A stretch of DNA of 64,000 nucleotides from Morinoia aosen (lineage: Eukaryota > Arthropoda > Malacostraca > Amphipoda > Talitridae): the NCBI GenBank assembly GCA_030386875.1, contig CM059566.1:39034068-39098067 (forward strand). Direction: 5' to 3'. The position numbers and the translations under genes were made by a program. Numbering within the stretch: position 1 is the first letter of the stretch; each line of letters starts with the position of its first letter. The notes below the pieces were generated by a model that worked only from the letters and a program-made list of their open reading frames with translations, was not told the origin of the DNA and did no database searches. Of this stretch, positions 53,500-63,126 are shown piece by piece.

Positions 53500-55173
53500 T
53501 GAAAACACTGGTTAAGTTATGTTACGATAAGGTAAGTTAGGTTAGCATAGGTTACGTAATGTTGATACTTTTTCACTGGTCAACGGTTTTTAATGTTTGA
53601 CATATTAGGAAAGCATCGGTTAGCATAGGATAGGTTAGTATTTACTATGTTGGAATGGGTTGTGTTAATATCTTATCTTAGAATTTTTTGGATAATGTTG
53701 ACTGAATGTTCTCATGGGTCAACCTAGCCTAACGATGACATTGGTTAAGTTAGGTTAGGATAGGTTTGGAGATGCTAGATAGGAGAGGTTAGATAAGCAT
53801 AGATTAGGTAATGAATAATGATGCAATTTTTTACGGCTCCACATTTGTTATGTTTGACATATTATCATGCTAGGTTCGGTTAGCATAGGTCAAGAAGAGT
53901 TAGGTCAGAATATATTAAGTTAGGACAGCTTAGGTTAGAATATGTTATGTTAGAATTTGTTAAGTAATGTTGCTAAAATATTTTCTTGGGTCCATGTTTT
54001 TTTGTTTGACATATTATCAGGATCAGTTTGGTTAGGTTAGGATAGGTTAGGTTAGGTAATACTGACGGAATTTTTTCCATGCAGACACATTTTTTTTACG
54101 TCTGACATATCAGGATCGGTTTGATTAGGATAGGATAGGTTAGGATAAGGTAGATTAACTTAGGTTATGAAATGTTGACAACAAATTTCCACTGGTGAAT
54201 GGTTTTTCATGTTTAATATATTATCAGGAAAGCTTCGATTAGCACAGGATAGCTTAGTACATACCATGTTAGGATGGAGTACGTTAGAACATGTTATGTT
54301 AGAATTTATTGGATAATGTTAACCGAATTTTCTCACGGATCTACCTAGCCTAGCAATGACATTTCTTAACACGTTAACTCGGAAGAAACGCATATCGTTG
54401 ACTCGATATGTGTACCACGGGGAGAATTGCTCATTTACTTACTGGAATGTGCAAGTAAAAATTCAACTATTTTGCTACCTTTTCCAAAATAAATTTTAGA
54501 GTAAAAGGTAACATATTATGGTTTAAGTGTATTCTTTAGAATTTTCTAAAAGGTTAAAAATGTATTGGAGCCGAAAAGCCGGTTTTTCAAGACGACTCCT
54601 AGCCTAACCAAATGGACCGTAAGCAACCGCACAGTCGGAGTCAACGTGTTAAGTTAGGTTAGGATAAGATAGGATAGTATAGGTTAAGATATGTTAGGAA
54701 GTTAGGTTAGGATAAGATAGGATAGTATAGGTTAAGATATGTTAGGAAGTTAGGTTAGGATAAGATAGGATAGTATAGGTTAAGATATGTTAGAGGTTAG
54801 AATTAGGTAGGTTAGTATATGTTATGTTAGAATTTTTAGGTAATTTCTATGAAATTTTTGCATGGGCCCACGGTTTTCTTCATGTTTGACATGTTATCAG
54901 GATAGGTTCCATTAGGATAGGTTAGGATATGTTATGTTAGGTTAGCAGAGATTCGGTAATGTTGATGGAATTTTTTAACGGGTCCACATTTTTTTACGGT
55001 TGACATATCAGTATTGGTTTGGTTAGGATAGGATAGTATAGTATAGTAAAGTATAGTATAGGTTAGCTTAGAATATGTTATGTTGGAATTAGTACGGTAA
55101 TGTTGACCGATTTTTTTTCACGGGTCTGCCTAGTAAAACGATGGTATTGTCCGTAGAACTTCCACGGGTCCTG
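53500..55173 (+). repeat. Diverged repeat units of the Helitron interior, TTAGG-rich
   Basis: About seven to nine loosely similar units of roughly 180-250 bp alternate a TTAGGATAGGTTAGG-like run with GTAATGTTGACGGAATTTTT, then GGGTCCAC, then TGTTTGACATATTATCAGG. A 48-bp unit (GTTAGGTTAGGATAAGATAG and onwards) is repeated three times without visible change at about 54653-54796, which indicates recent amplification. This is not a telomere, because pure TTAGG runs are short. Confidence 0.75.
54370..54648. mobile_element. TTAA-flanked MITE, 279 bp
   Basis: TTAA lies at 54366-54369 and 54649-54652. Inverted ends are CACGTTAACTCGG and, read inward from the right, CACGTTGACTCCGAC. Removing it gives GACATTTCTTAAGTTAGG, which matches the uninterrupted sister unit GACATTGGTTAAGTTAGG at about 53730-53748. 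Its ends resemble those of the piggyBac copy at 43079 (CACATTGACGC). Confidence 0.8.
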
Positions 55174-55194
55174 CTAGTTGAGATAAATTTTCTA

Positions 55195-56330
55195 CCCAAT
55201 ATAGCCACCTTTGCCCATGATGATGGCTTCCACATGCTTGCGGAACTTTGAAACTGCGCGGGTAATCTCTGCCGTTTGTAACAACCTTACTGTCTTTTTA
55301 ATGTCCTCCTTGAGGGCCGTGATGCCTCTCACGCATTTTGGCTTCAATTCGCGCCCAGAAATAGTAGTCCAACGAGTTTCAGGTCAGTCGAATTGGGGAG
55401 CCACAAATCCTTCTCCTAGAATAGCATGCCAGAGCCCTCCAGCAAGTTGACTATTTTGTTTGTTGTGTGATCTGGGGCCAAGTCCAGTAGCCTGTTCCTT
55501 CATTTAAGGAATGATTTTGTCCTTCAGGACCTTGCAATACACTGCAGCGTTAACTTTCTCACGGTCAGCGAAGAAATGAGTCGACACACGTCGCCATCAT
55601 CTGAAACTGCACCAATGGCCATCACACTAGCTAAAGGGTGGGGCAAATGAAATGCCCACGAAAAGTAAAAACAATACTTGCAGAATTATTTGTTGGATTT
55701 GAATTAGTATACAAGGCCGTTTGTGTGCTCACTTTTGAAGATGACATCAGGAAGATGGTGGTGACCACACACATCTTACCCTCACCTCTACAGCCGTTGC
55801 GGGCGCCTATCAGAACTCGAGCATTTGATTTTCCACATTCTGTAGCTTCTTCATTGTCACGTGTTGAAACCTCATTGCTCGAGGAAGCAATCTAGTGGTT
55901 GTTCCGTGTATTGAAGACCCTATCAACATAAAAATCTTATCAGAGAAGAACTTGATGACCGAGCAATTTGACTCCATCTAGTTCAACAATTTCCTGCACC
56001 TGTTCAAGCAAATTTACTTCATCCTGTCGGTCAAAAGACGCCTCATACTTTGTGCATAGGAGGTTAGGCCCCGCTGCTCCAGGCCTCTGTAGATCGTCAT
56101 AACGCACCAGCCCTCTTCTTGGCTAATGTCAAGAGTGGCACGGTCGGATTTGCTCTGACACTCATTTCAAGGCCAGCCAGAAAAAGAGGTGTTAACATTA
56201 TGTCACTTCTTGCTTTGTGGGGAGGTACTTGGGCTTTGGTCCTACTCATCGAAACACATGCAAGCATCATAAACGGTTTGCCTGGGATATTTTTTTGCGA
56301 TTTTGCAATGTAGACAAGGCTGTGGCCCCC
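55195..56330 (-). pseudogene. Degraded mariner transposase
   Basis: On the minus strand, in shifting frames, one reads the usual order of a mariner transposase. A helix-turn-helix tail comes first (YRGLEQRGLTSYAQSMRRLL, about 56080), then LLTDRMK and a KIFMLIGSSIHG block (about 55930) where DEK.FT is usual. VNAAVYCKVLKDKIIP and SITQQ-like text follow (about 55480-55550), then LDYYFWARIEAK (about 55340) and the terminal KGGYIG (about 55195). Many stops and frameshifts and the missing catalytic aspartate blocks mark an old dead copy. It lies between the Helitron end and the first Tigger-derived gene. Confidence 0.7.
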
Positions 56331-56718
56331 GTGACTAAGTTAGCATAAGGCTGAACGTTTGACTTTCTCCATTGCGCTATATTGATTCCTCAAGGTCAAA
56401 TGGCTAAGTAGCATCTGGCTTGTTAGATAACCAGCTATAACTGTGTGGGATCAATGTTGCAAATTAGCATTGGATGAGGGTCGCTAATGACTTAACTTAT
56501 GCGGATTTGTCTGTTAGACTCTCTACAGCTTTTCCTCCATTTACAAGGTTTAGTCTTGAATAAACTAAAGAAATGTCTCCATTTGGTTATTACTTTTTTA
56601 TCACACTTTTCAGAGAGCCATGCGAGTGTTTTAGACTTAGCAATTTAAACATTGTATATGTGATATGCATTGAACTTATCATTGGATAGTACAAACTTAC
56701 AGATTATTTCATTCCCAG
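56331..56718 (+). other. Sequence before the first Tigger-derived gene, with likely splice acceptor
   Basis: This sequence is AT-rich. GATTATTTCATTCCCAG at 56702-56718 is a good 3' splice site 21 bp before the start codon. The first coding exon is therefore probably preceded by an untranslated exon further upstream. An in-frame TGA at 56731-56733 shows that coding does not continue upstream in this frame. Confidence 0.5.
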
Positions 56719-56739
56719 GTAACATTTGTCTGAGGGACC

Positions 56740-59700
56740 ATGGCTCATTCTCTGCACACTAAGGACATCAACCCTAATGGACTTGAGTATTTGGCATATG
56801 CTGCCACTGAAGCTCCTCCTCATTGCTCTGCTTCTGCAGTGCATGCTTACTCAACGGCTGCTGGAGACATGCAGTACACTCAAGTAAGGCATTCAGCTCC
56901 TTACTTAAATGCTTCACTTCCGTCGCAACAATCCCACCCAATTATAGTGCAGTCCCCCAAGGATTTGACAACTTTGGTTTGCATGGATATTTCTCAAAGT
57001 GTGCCTAGTGGAGAGTCACATTCACCTACCATGCAGGAGCAATATTCAGAAACTAGTGCATCTATACACGGCAGCTCTATGCAACACCCACTCATCCTAA
57101 GTTCTGGTGGTGTTACTGAATCTTATTCATCAGTTTATGCTTCAGAAAAGACTGAAAATTGTGCATCAGGCAGTATGTTTCAAAAAGGGCCAAAAGAAGC
57201 AAGCGAGACATTTTCTGAAAATTCTGTGAGCTTTGCAACTGGTCAGAAAGTTGAATCAAAGCCAGTTTTTAATCTGCCTCAAAATAACCAGTCATTTTTT
57301 GTGCCTTACTCTATTCCTAGCCAAGTGGAATGTCAGAGTTCTCCAATACAATGGACTCCATCTCTATCTGGACCATCAGCTCAGTTGATCACCCCTGGAG
57401 TTATGTTCCCTCATTACCAGCTTGCAAGTTTATCACCAGCTACAGGTGCAGCAGCATCAGGTCAAGTGTATGCTGCCAAACAAGTTATCTCAGCACCCGG
57501 CCAATTGATCTCCATTAACCCAAAACCAAACGTCATTCAACTCCATGCATTGTCTTCTGATGGCCCTAATTGTATTGAAGAAAATCCTAACATTGAGCTA
57601 GTTGATAAACAACTCAATGCTGTCAACTACGTTCCTTCATCTGTTTATCAATTTGGAGGGGCCTGTTATGCCTATTCTTTGCAAAAGAAGTCAACTGAAG
57701 ATGGAGTTTCAAATTTTCAGTCAGAAGTAATGTGTGGGCAACCTGAATCAGTTGCATATTCTCCCGATTTTCAAGCTTATGGTAAAACCGTGGTTGTTAA
57801 GCCAGGCAAAAACACTCCAGCAACAGTGACAAATAGTTCTATTGCTGAAAAATCTCAAAGCCCTCTAAACATATTGTCTAGTAGCAGCAACGAGTTCATT
57901 CCAAAGTTAGCAGTGGCAACCACAGTACCTTCTAGCTCGTTACCTCTCAGCTATTCGTTTGCCCCGCCAATAAGTACAAAGTCTGATCGGTTAGTAACCT
58001 GTGATGGACAGCCTAATTCGATGGTAGTTCAGAGTGATGCTTCAAATAGCATTCTTATGGAAGCAAAGACATCGCGTGCCTTAGTTCTCGAGTTGGCCTC
58101 GCCTTACGTTCCCGTGGAAACCTCTTCGACTCCTATCATTTCCGTGTCCAATGCAACTGTTACACGTGCAATTAATCGCCCTCTTATCGCAAAACGCACC
58201 ACGTCAAGCAATGACGATTCCAGTGCCAAAATGGCAAATGCTGCAACTTCTGTTGCCGGAGACCGTACAGCTCCTCCTGCACCATCAAAATCCACTACAA
58301 AATCGAGCCAAACTTTACACACGTGTCAGGTGTGTTCCAACACTTTTACCAAGTTGTATACATACAAACGTCATCTCAAAACTCACGGGCTTGAAAAAAG
58401 GGGATCTCTGAACATGAAGTCGAAGCTTGAAATCATTAGGCGTTCGAAAGCTGGGGAAAGAGTGACTGATCTTGCTCTTGAGTATAATGCTGGAAAGTCT
58501 ACGTTACTGTCCATTGTTAAAAATTCTGAAATATACTTGAAACTTCAGGAAGACGGTACGCTGTGTGCTGACAGAAAACGTCTTCGGAAAGCCGAGATGG
58601 AGGACGTAGAAGATGCAGTTTATTTGTGGTATAAACAAGTAACCGAAATGAACACTCCCGTTTCCGGCCCTAAATTGTGCAAGAAAGCTAAAGAATTCGC
58701 CGTTAAACTCGGACACAAGGACTTCAAGGCATCTAATGGCTGGTTAGATCGATTCAAACATCGGAAAAACGTTCAAATACCTCGTAACGTTAAACCTATC
58801 AAAACTTCACTCGCTGGCTACGAGTTGCCTGATTTCGATAACAACCCTCAGGATTTCGATAGTGTTGTGTTACCTACGCTTCTTTTAGAGCATAACGCTC
58901 GTGATGTATTTTTTGCTGATGAGTTTGGAATATTTTTCTCAGCTTTGCCTGATGGCTATGTGGATGTGAGTCGGGTGCGATGTTGCAATGGTGGTTTAAG
59001 TTCCAAACGACTGACTGTGCTTGCTTGTTGTAATATGAACGGGTCCGAAAAGCTTCCTCTTGTAATCATCGGTCGTTATAGAGCACCTGATCTGGATGAG
59101 CTAGGCAGCAAACTACCCCTTCAGTATAATTTCAACTCTAAATCTTGGATGACTACCGATATTTTCAAAAATTGGCTCCGGGAAATAGATTCTATGTTTC
59201 ATGAAAACAATCGGAAAGTCCTTCTTCTGTTTCCTACTTCCCCTGTCCATCCAATTGATGTTGGGCTGAGCGCTATCAAGGTAATTAGTACCCCTCCCAC
59301 TTTTAAAGGACCCATGAAATTAGGCATTTGTAAGAGCATCAAACAACAGTACAGGCGCTCTGTTATAGAGTTAATTTTAGACTCCCTAGATTCTCGCAGT
59401 CGCAAACGTGAGCGTTCCGAATCAATAAATCCTGTTTCTTTGGTCCAAGCGCTGCATTTTCTTTCGCGTTCATGGCAGAACATATCCACACCTGCTATAA
59501 GTAGCAGTTTCCTTCGCGCAGGATTCAACAAGTATAGTCCTTGGTCGGTAAATGACATTTGCAACATCAGTATAGCTGCCGATAACCTTGAACTTCTTCA
59601 CAGCCTCAAAGAAAATGGATTTAAAATAGAACCTCATTTGACATTCAACGATTTCATCTCATTTGATGACACAGTGCAAGTGTGTCACGTGATGGATGAC

Positions 59701-60024
59701 GATGCCATCATTTCAACAGTTACTGCTAAAGCCCAACCTTCGGAAGAGTCTGAGTCGGAATTGGATGACGTGGGTAAACCGTTCCCATTGACCATCCCAA
59801 GATCAAAGCTCGAAATAAAGAGCAACGCCGCGAGACTTTCATCGTCTCCTGAAAAAACAAGTCTTATTCAGAAGAACTCGTTGCTGAGCAGCTTACAGTT
59901 TCTGAAAAGTCACATTCAGAATAAAACGGATAAGTGTCCGGAACTCGGTTCTGTTTTCTACAGACTTCACGGTTTGATTGACGACTCTTTAGTGGAAATA
60001 CCGGCACATGTTACTGCCACTTAG
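56740..60024 (+). CDS. Domesticated Tigger/CENP-B-like protein with C2H2 finger and lost catalytic triad (1094 aa)
   Basis: This is probably a nuclear DNA-binding protein. Residues 1-520 are Ser/Thr/Pro/Gln-rich and low-complexity, like an activation or scaffold region. A C2H2 finger has C529, C532, H545 and H549. A pipsqueak-type helix-turn-helix follows (559-602, LEIIRRSKAGERVTDLALEY), then a CENP-B-type one (621-678, LGHKDFKASNGWLDRFKHRK). The former DDE domain is recognisable by ADEFGIFF (D727), LTVLACCNMNGSEKLPLVIIG and SWMTTDIFKNW. Of the expected catalytic aspartates, the second is P832 (LLLFPTSPVHP) and the third is K860 (GPMKLG), so cleavage activity should be gone. The 1094-codon exon has no stop, which argues for selection. 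An acidic tail follows. A paralogue lies 1 kb downstream. ATG 56740 is preceded by an in-frame stop and sits just after a splice acceptor. Confidence 0.87.
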   Translation: MAHSLHTKDINPNGLEYLAYAATEAPPHCSASAVHAYSTAAGDMQYTQVRHSAPYLNASLPSQQSHPIIVQSPKDLTTLVCMDISQSVPSGESHSPTMQEQYSETSASIHGSSMQHPLILSSGGVTESYSSVYASEKTENCASGSMFQKGPKEASETFSENSVSFATGQKVESKPVFNLPQNNQSFFVPYSIPSQVECQSSPIQWTPSLSGPSAQLITPGVMFPHYQLASLSPATGAAASGQVYAAKQVISAPGQLISINPKPNVIQLHALSSDGPNCIEENPNIELVDKQLNAVNYVPSSVYQFGGACYAYSLQKKSTEDGVSNFQSEVMCGQPESVAYSPDFQAYGKTVVVKPGKNTPATVTNSSIAEKSQSPLNILSSSSNEFIPKLAVATTVPSSSLPLSYSFAPPISTKSDRLVTCDGQPNSMVVQSDASNSILMEAKTSRALVLELASPYVPVETSSTPIISVSNATVTRAINRPLIAKRTTSSNDDSSAKMANAATSVAGDRTAPPAPSKSTTKSSQTLHTCQVCSNTFTKLYTYKRHLKTHGLEKRGSLNMKSKLEIIRRSKAGERVTDLALEYNAGKSTLLSIVKNSEIYLKLQEDGTLCADRKRLRKAEMEDVEDAVYLWYKQVTEMNTPVSGPKLCKKAKEFAVKLGHKDFKASNGWLDRFKHRKNVQIPRNVKPIKTSLAGYELPDFDNNPQDFDSVVLPTLLLEHNARDVFFADEFGIFFSALPDGYVDVSRVRCCNGGLSSKRLTVLACCNMNGSEKLPLVIIGRYRAPDLDELGSKLPLQYNFNSKSWMTTDIFKNWLREIDSMFHENNRKVLLLFPTSPVHPIDVGLSAIKVISTPPTFKGPMKLGICKSIKQQYRRSVIELILDSLDSRSRKRERSESINPVSLVQALHFLSRSWQNISTPAISSSFLRAGFNKYSPWSVNDICNISIAADNLELLHSLKENGFKIEPHLTFNDFISFDDTVQVCHVMDDDAIISTVTAKAQPSEESESELDDVGKPFPLTIPRSKLEIKSNAARLSSSPEKTSLIQKNSLLSSLQFLKSHIQNKTDKCPELGSVFYRLHGLIDDSLVEIPAHVTAT

Positions 60025-61068
60025 CTTGCAAATAAGATTCACCGGATTTTGGAAATCTAATGCTGAAATATAATGATCTCGTAGAAAGGCTGTGAAGATT
60101 AGTGATTTTTCGTAGAAATCAACTTGTATAATTTAGGCGGGATCATTTAATATTTGGCTTTTGTTATTCTCATTTTTGAATTTGGAAAGCTGTGTACAAT
60201 AGTTGAAATTACAGACCCCGACCAATCGGGAGATTTTTCTCCAAGTGTGGTAATTCACTGGACTCGGAAAACAAGTTTTTTCAGTGAGTGTTATCTAGTA
60301 GTTGTAAGAAATTTTTTTTGTTCACTTTTTTTTTGTTCAGGTGTGAAGTTGTGCAAACATGGTCGTTAAACCTAATTGCTGTATAAGGAATTTTCTTTTA
60401 AAATACCTTCTTTCTACCTCGTTGTGAGACTTCTTATTCTCGAAATTATTCAACTTCAGTTCGGTTAATTGCAGCAACTTGAACATTGTACGGGTAAAAT
60501 GGTGTTCTTTAAAAATTATTTTATTTTCCTCCTTTCTGATCGATATTCCATTAATTTTTTAGGTCACTTGTCTCTCAGGTGTTGAATGCTCTTTTTTAGT
60601 TGTTGAGCTAGATTCATGATGCTGCTCACCTTAGCTTTAATTTCTGTTATTATGTACTCTTTTAACTTCACATTTTTCAGTTGATAGAATTTTGTGCATT
60701 TTGTTGGAAAATCTTGCTTATAATATGAGGTTGTGTCACTGAAGTATATCATTAATTAAATATTTTTAGAATTGAGTTGAAGTTGATCTATCATATTGTA
60801 AATTTTACTTAGACGCTCTTTCTTTCCAGAGTTTTACCACATTTGTAATTAAGCAAGAAGAATTACATGCAAATCCTTCGTGCTATATTGAGCTTGTAAA
60901 CTTGAACTTTTTGATTTCTTCGAGTTTGAAACTACATTTGTGTTTCTTCGATTGACAGTAATCTTAACATACATGTCTGCTCTGTGAAGATTGGAAGATT
61001 TGTGTGTATTGTCCAACTTACTAGTTATTTGACGCCAATTGCTCCTTAGTTTTCTAACCCCGGATAAG
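60025..61068. other. Spacer between the two Tigger-derived genes
   Basis: About 1 kb of AT-rich sequence must hold the 3' UTR of the first gene and the 5' region of the second. No canonical AATAAA is obvious. CTCCTTAG at 61041-61048 is a possible acceptor, and the frame of the second gene stays open from it. Confidence 0.5.
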
Positions 61069-63126
61069 ATGTACAATTGCTTCGACGAAAGCTGCGGGAC
61101 TGGGAGTGCAAGAAACTCGCCGAATTTGTATGAGACAACCACGTACGAATCTGCTTGTGGCAGCGATGGTAGTACTGGAAATGTACATACTTTGCAATCA
61201 TGCCAGCCTTCAGACAATTTTGCCACTTTACAGTCCGCTGATGGAAACTTGTACAACGTCCTCAGTGACTCTCCTGCACAGATGTCCGGACTACCTGCTG
61301 TAAACTCGCAAACGTTAATCTGTGGCTCCGAATTGCACGACGCCGACAGTGCGAGTGCTTTGGCGGTAGATCCTAACAGTGTGAGCCTGCACACAAATTC
61401 TGTTGTTGGTGCATCCGTTGGTCTGACACTCGATGGTTCGCACAACACTGACGATGCTTCATTTACTACAAAACAAGACATTAATGATCAATTTATTGTT
61501 CAATATGAACCCGAGACTAAACGAAGGAAACGTTTCACTCTCAAAGGAAGAAGCTATGCTATCGAGAGAAGCAGTTTACGAAGGACTTGCAATCAAAGTG
61601 ACAACTATCAAGCGGACGAAGATCAGTTGAATGGAGGCAAACAAAAACGCCGTCGTTTATCATTGGAGGTGAAAGTGGACATCGTCAAAAGAGCTATGGG
61701 AGGGGAAAAGCAAAGAAATCTCGCCGAAGAATATAATCTGAATCTCAACACTATCAAATCAATTGTCAAAAACTCAACGAAATATTTGCAATGTTGGAAC
61801 GAAGGAGCATTTACTCCTAACACAGAAAGACTTAAGGGGCCGAAAAGAGAAGATTTAGAACGAGTATTATCTCACTGGTACCACAAGATGACTGAAAGCA
61901 ACAGCGGCCCCGTGACTGGCTCCCAACTGTGCGCTAAAGCAATGGACATCGCCGCTCATCTTGGACACTCCGACTTCAAGGCATCTCATGGTTGGCTTGA
62001 CCGATTCAAGAGAAGGAATGGCATTATATTTGGCAAAAATAGTACTTCTAAGCAGGGCAGTGAGCACGCTCAAGCTGATAATCAATTGCCTGAAGCTTCG
62101 CCTTTGGGAGATGCTCTACTCTATCAAGATCCTTCAAACGTTTTTACGCTGCAGGAAGTAGGTATATTTTATAAGGCCCTACCAAGGTACGCCATGTCTT
62201 TAACTGGTAATCGTTGTGCCGGAGGTCTTAAAGCTAATGAAAGATTTACGATCCTCATGTGTGCTAATGCCATTGGCTCAGAAAAATTTCCTTTGCTCGT
62301 GGTTGGTGCCATACCGAAGATGCAGTACAGGCAACTGGTACCTAATTCTCCCGTGCAGTATATTTACGACCCTGACTCGTGGCTCACGAAAGAAAGCGTA
62401 TTCGCCTGGTTGCTTGATTTGGATGATTGGTTTTCACAGCACAGAAGGAAGGTGATAATGATCGTGTCAGATCTACCCGTGCAACAGGGTAACAAACGTC
62501 GGAATTTCAATTCTTTGTCTGTTTACCAGTTGAGGCTATCATCTACCCTGCCTCTTCGTTCAACTGTCGTGCCGACATTCAAACTTCTATATCGGCAGGG
62601 TTTGTTGAACGAGTTCCTAAAGATGAAAGTGAAAGCGCCCAAATCTAAAACAGATGGGCGAAATAATGTGCAGCTTTCTTTGCACAATTACATTGCATTG
62701 TTGGGCAAGGCGTGGGAATGCATTTCTGATGCAGAAATCATTGATGGCTTCCGCAAAAATGGATTGAATCGATACAGCGGATGGCTTGCAAACAATTCTT
62801 CTGATATAACTGCCAAAAGTAAGCCTGAGCTTTTAGAAGAGTATAAAATGCGGGAACAATTCACCGAAAACTGCACGATGGATACCTATATCAATTTCGA
62901 CGCAAATCTTCAAGTGTGCGACGAACTTACCGTTGAGGACATGATCGCCCAGGTTCTGGTTGGCAAAGAGTCGAAAGATGACGGCGATCAGCAAGAATAC
63001 CTCGAGTCCAGTGATGACGTAGAGCGTCATCTTCAGGTGTTGCGTGAGTACGTTGAGCTGGTTGACCAGCCAGATCTATCGGCTGTATTTTTGCAATTTC
63101 AAGACCTGCTGAAAAAAGTTTCTTAG
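61069..63126 (+). CDS. Domesticated Tigger/CENP-B-like protein, paralogue without zinc finger (685 aa)
   Basis: The layout follows the preceding gene but is shorter. Residues 1-180 form a polar, acidic N-terminus. A basic patch KQKRRRLSL (191-199) begins the pipsqueak-type helix-turn-helix (about 194-240, NLAEEYNLNLNTIKSIVKNS). The CENP-B-type domain spans about 260-318 (LGHSDFKASHGWLDRFKRRN). The DDE remnant keeps ERFTILMCANAIGSEKFPLL and DSWLTKESVFAWLL. All three catalytic positions are replaced: Q362 (QEVGIF for DETG), S467 (IMIVSDLPV for LLLLDNAPA) and R497 (PLRSTVVPTFK for PMDQGVI..FK). It should bind DNA but not cut it. The C-terminal NYIALLGKAWECIS and INFDANLQVCDELT blocks match the usual Tigger end. 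ATG 61069 is the first ATG in frame; the frame is open back to a possible acceptor at 61048, so a 5' exon may add residues. Confidence 0.87.
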   Translation: MYNCFDESCGTGSARNSPNLYETTTYESACGSDGSTGNVHTLQSCQPSDNFATLQSADGNLYNVLSDSPAQMSGLPAVNSQTLICGSELHDADSASALAVDPNSVSLHTNSVVGASVGLTLDGSHNTDDASFTTKQDINDQFIVQYEPETKRRKRFTLKGRSYAIERSSLRRTCNQSDNYQADEDQLNGGKQKRRRLSLEVKVDIVKRAMGGEKQRNLAEEYNLNLNTIKSIVKNSTKYLQCWNEGAFTPNTERLKGPKREDLERVLSHWYHKMTESNSGPVTGSQLCAKAMDIAAHLGHSDFKASHGWLDRFKRRNGIIFGKNSTSKQGSEHAQADNQLPEASPLGDALLYQDPSNVFTLQEVGIFYKALPRYAMSLTGNRCAGGLKANERFTILMCANAIGSEKFPLLVVGAIPKMQYRQLVPNSPVQYIYDPDSWLTKESVFAWLLDLDDWFSQHRRKVIMIVSDLPVQQGNKRRNFNSLSVYQLRLSSTLPLRSTVVPTFKLLYRQGLLNEFLKMKVKAPKSKTDGRNNVQLSLHNYIALLGKAWECISDAEIIDGFRKNGLNRYSGWLANNSSDITAKSKPELLEEYKMREQFTENCTMDTYINFDANLQVCDELTVEDMIAQVLVGKESKDDGDQQEYLESSDDVERHLQVLREYVELVDQPDLSAVFLQFQDLLKKVS

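Larger units (their letters stand above)
51732..55177 (+). mobile_element. Helitron, 3446 bp, with nested MITEs and a TTAGG-like array
   Basis: The element starts TCTATATATCAATACGCT after A (51731) and ends CCTGCTAG before T (55178). A hairpin, CCGTAGAA/TTCCACGG, ends about 8 bp before CTAG. Both ends match the 588-bp element at 8516-9103. The interior has an AT-rich stretch (51840-52440), then degenerate units of GTAATGTTGA, TTTTTCAYGGGTCCAC, TGTTTGACATATTA and TTAGGATAGGTTAGG. A TTAA-flanked element (52644-53495) and a second one (54370-54648) are nested in it. No Rep/helicase frame is seen, so it is non-autonomous. Confidence 0.8.

Noticed and set aside
50900-55150. Telomeric or interstitial TTAGG repeats
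   Set aside because: TTAGG strings are short, mixed with GATAGG and GTTAT variants, and lie in units bounded by Helitron ends.
61433-62455. Several 60-80-codon frames inside the second Tigger-derived gene
   Set aside because: They overlap the long conserved frame in other phases and show no similarity to known proteins.
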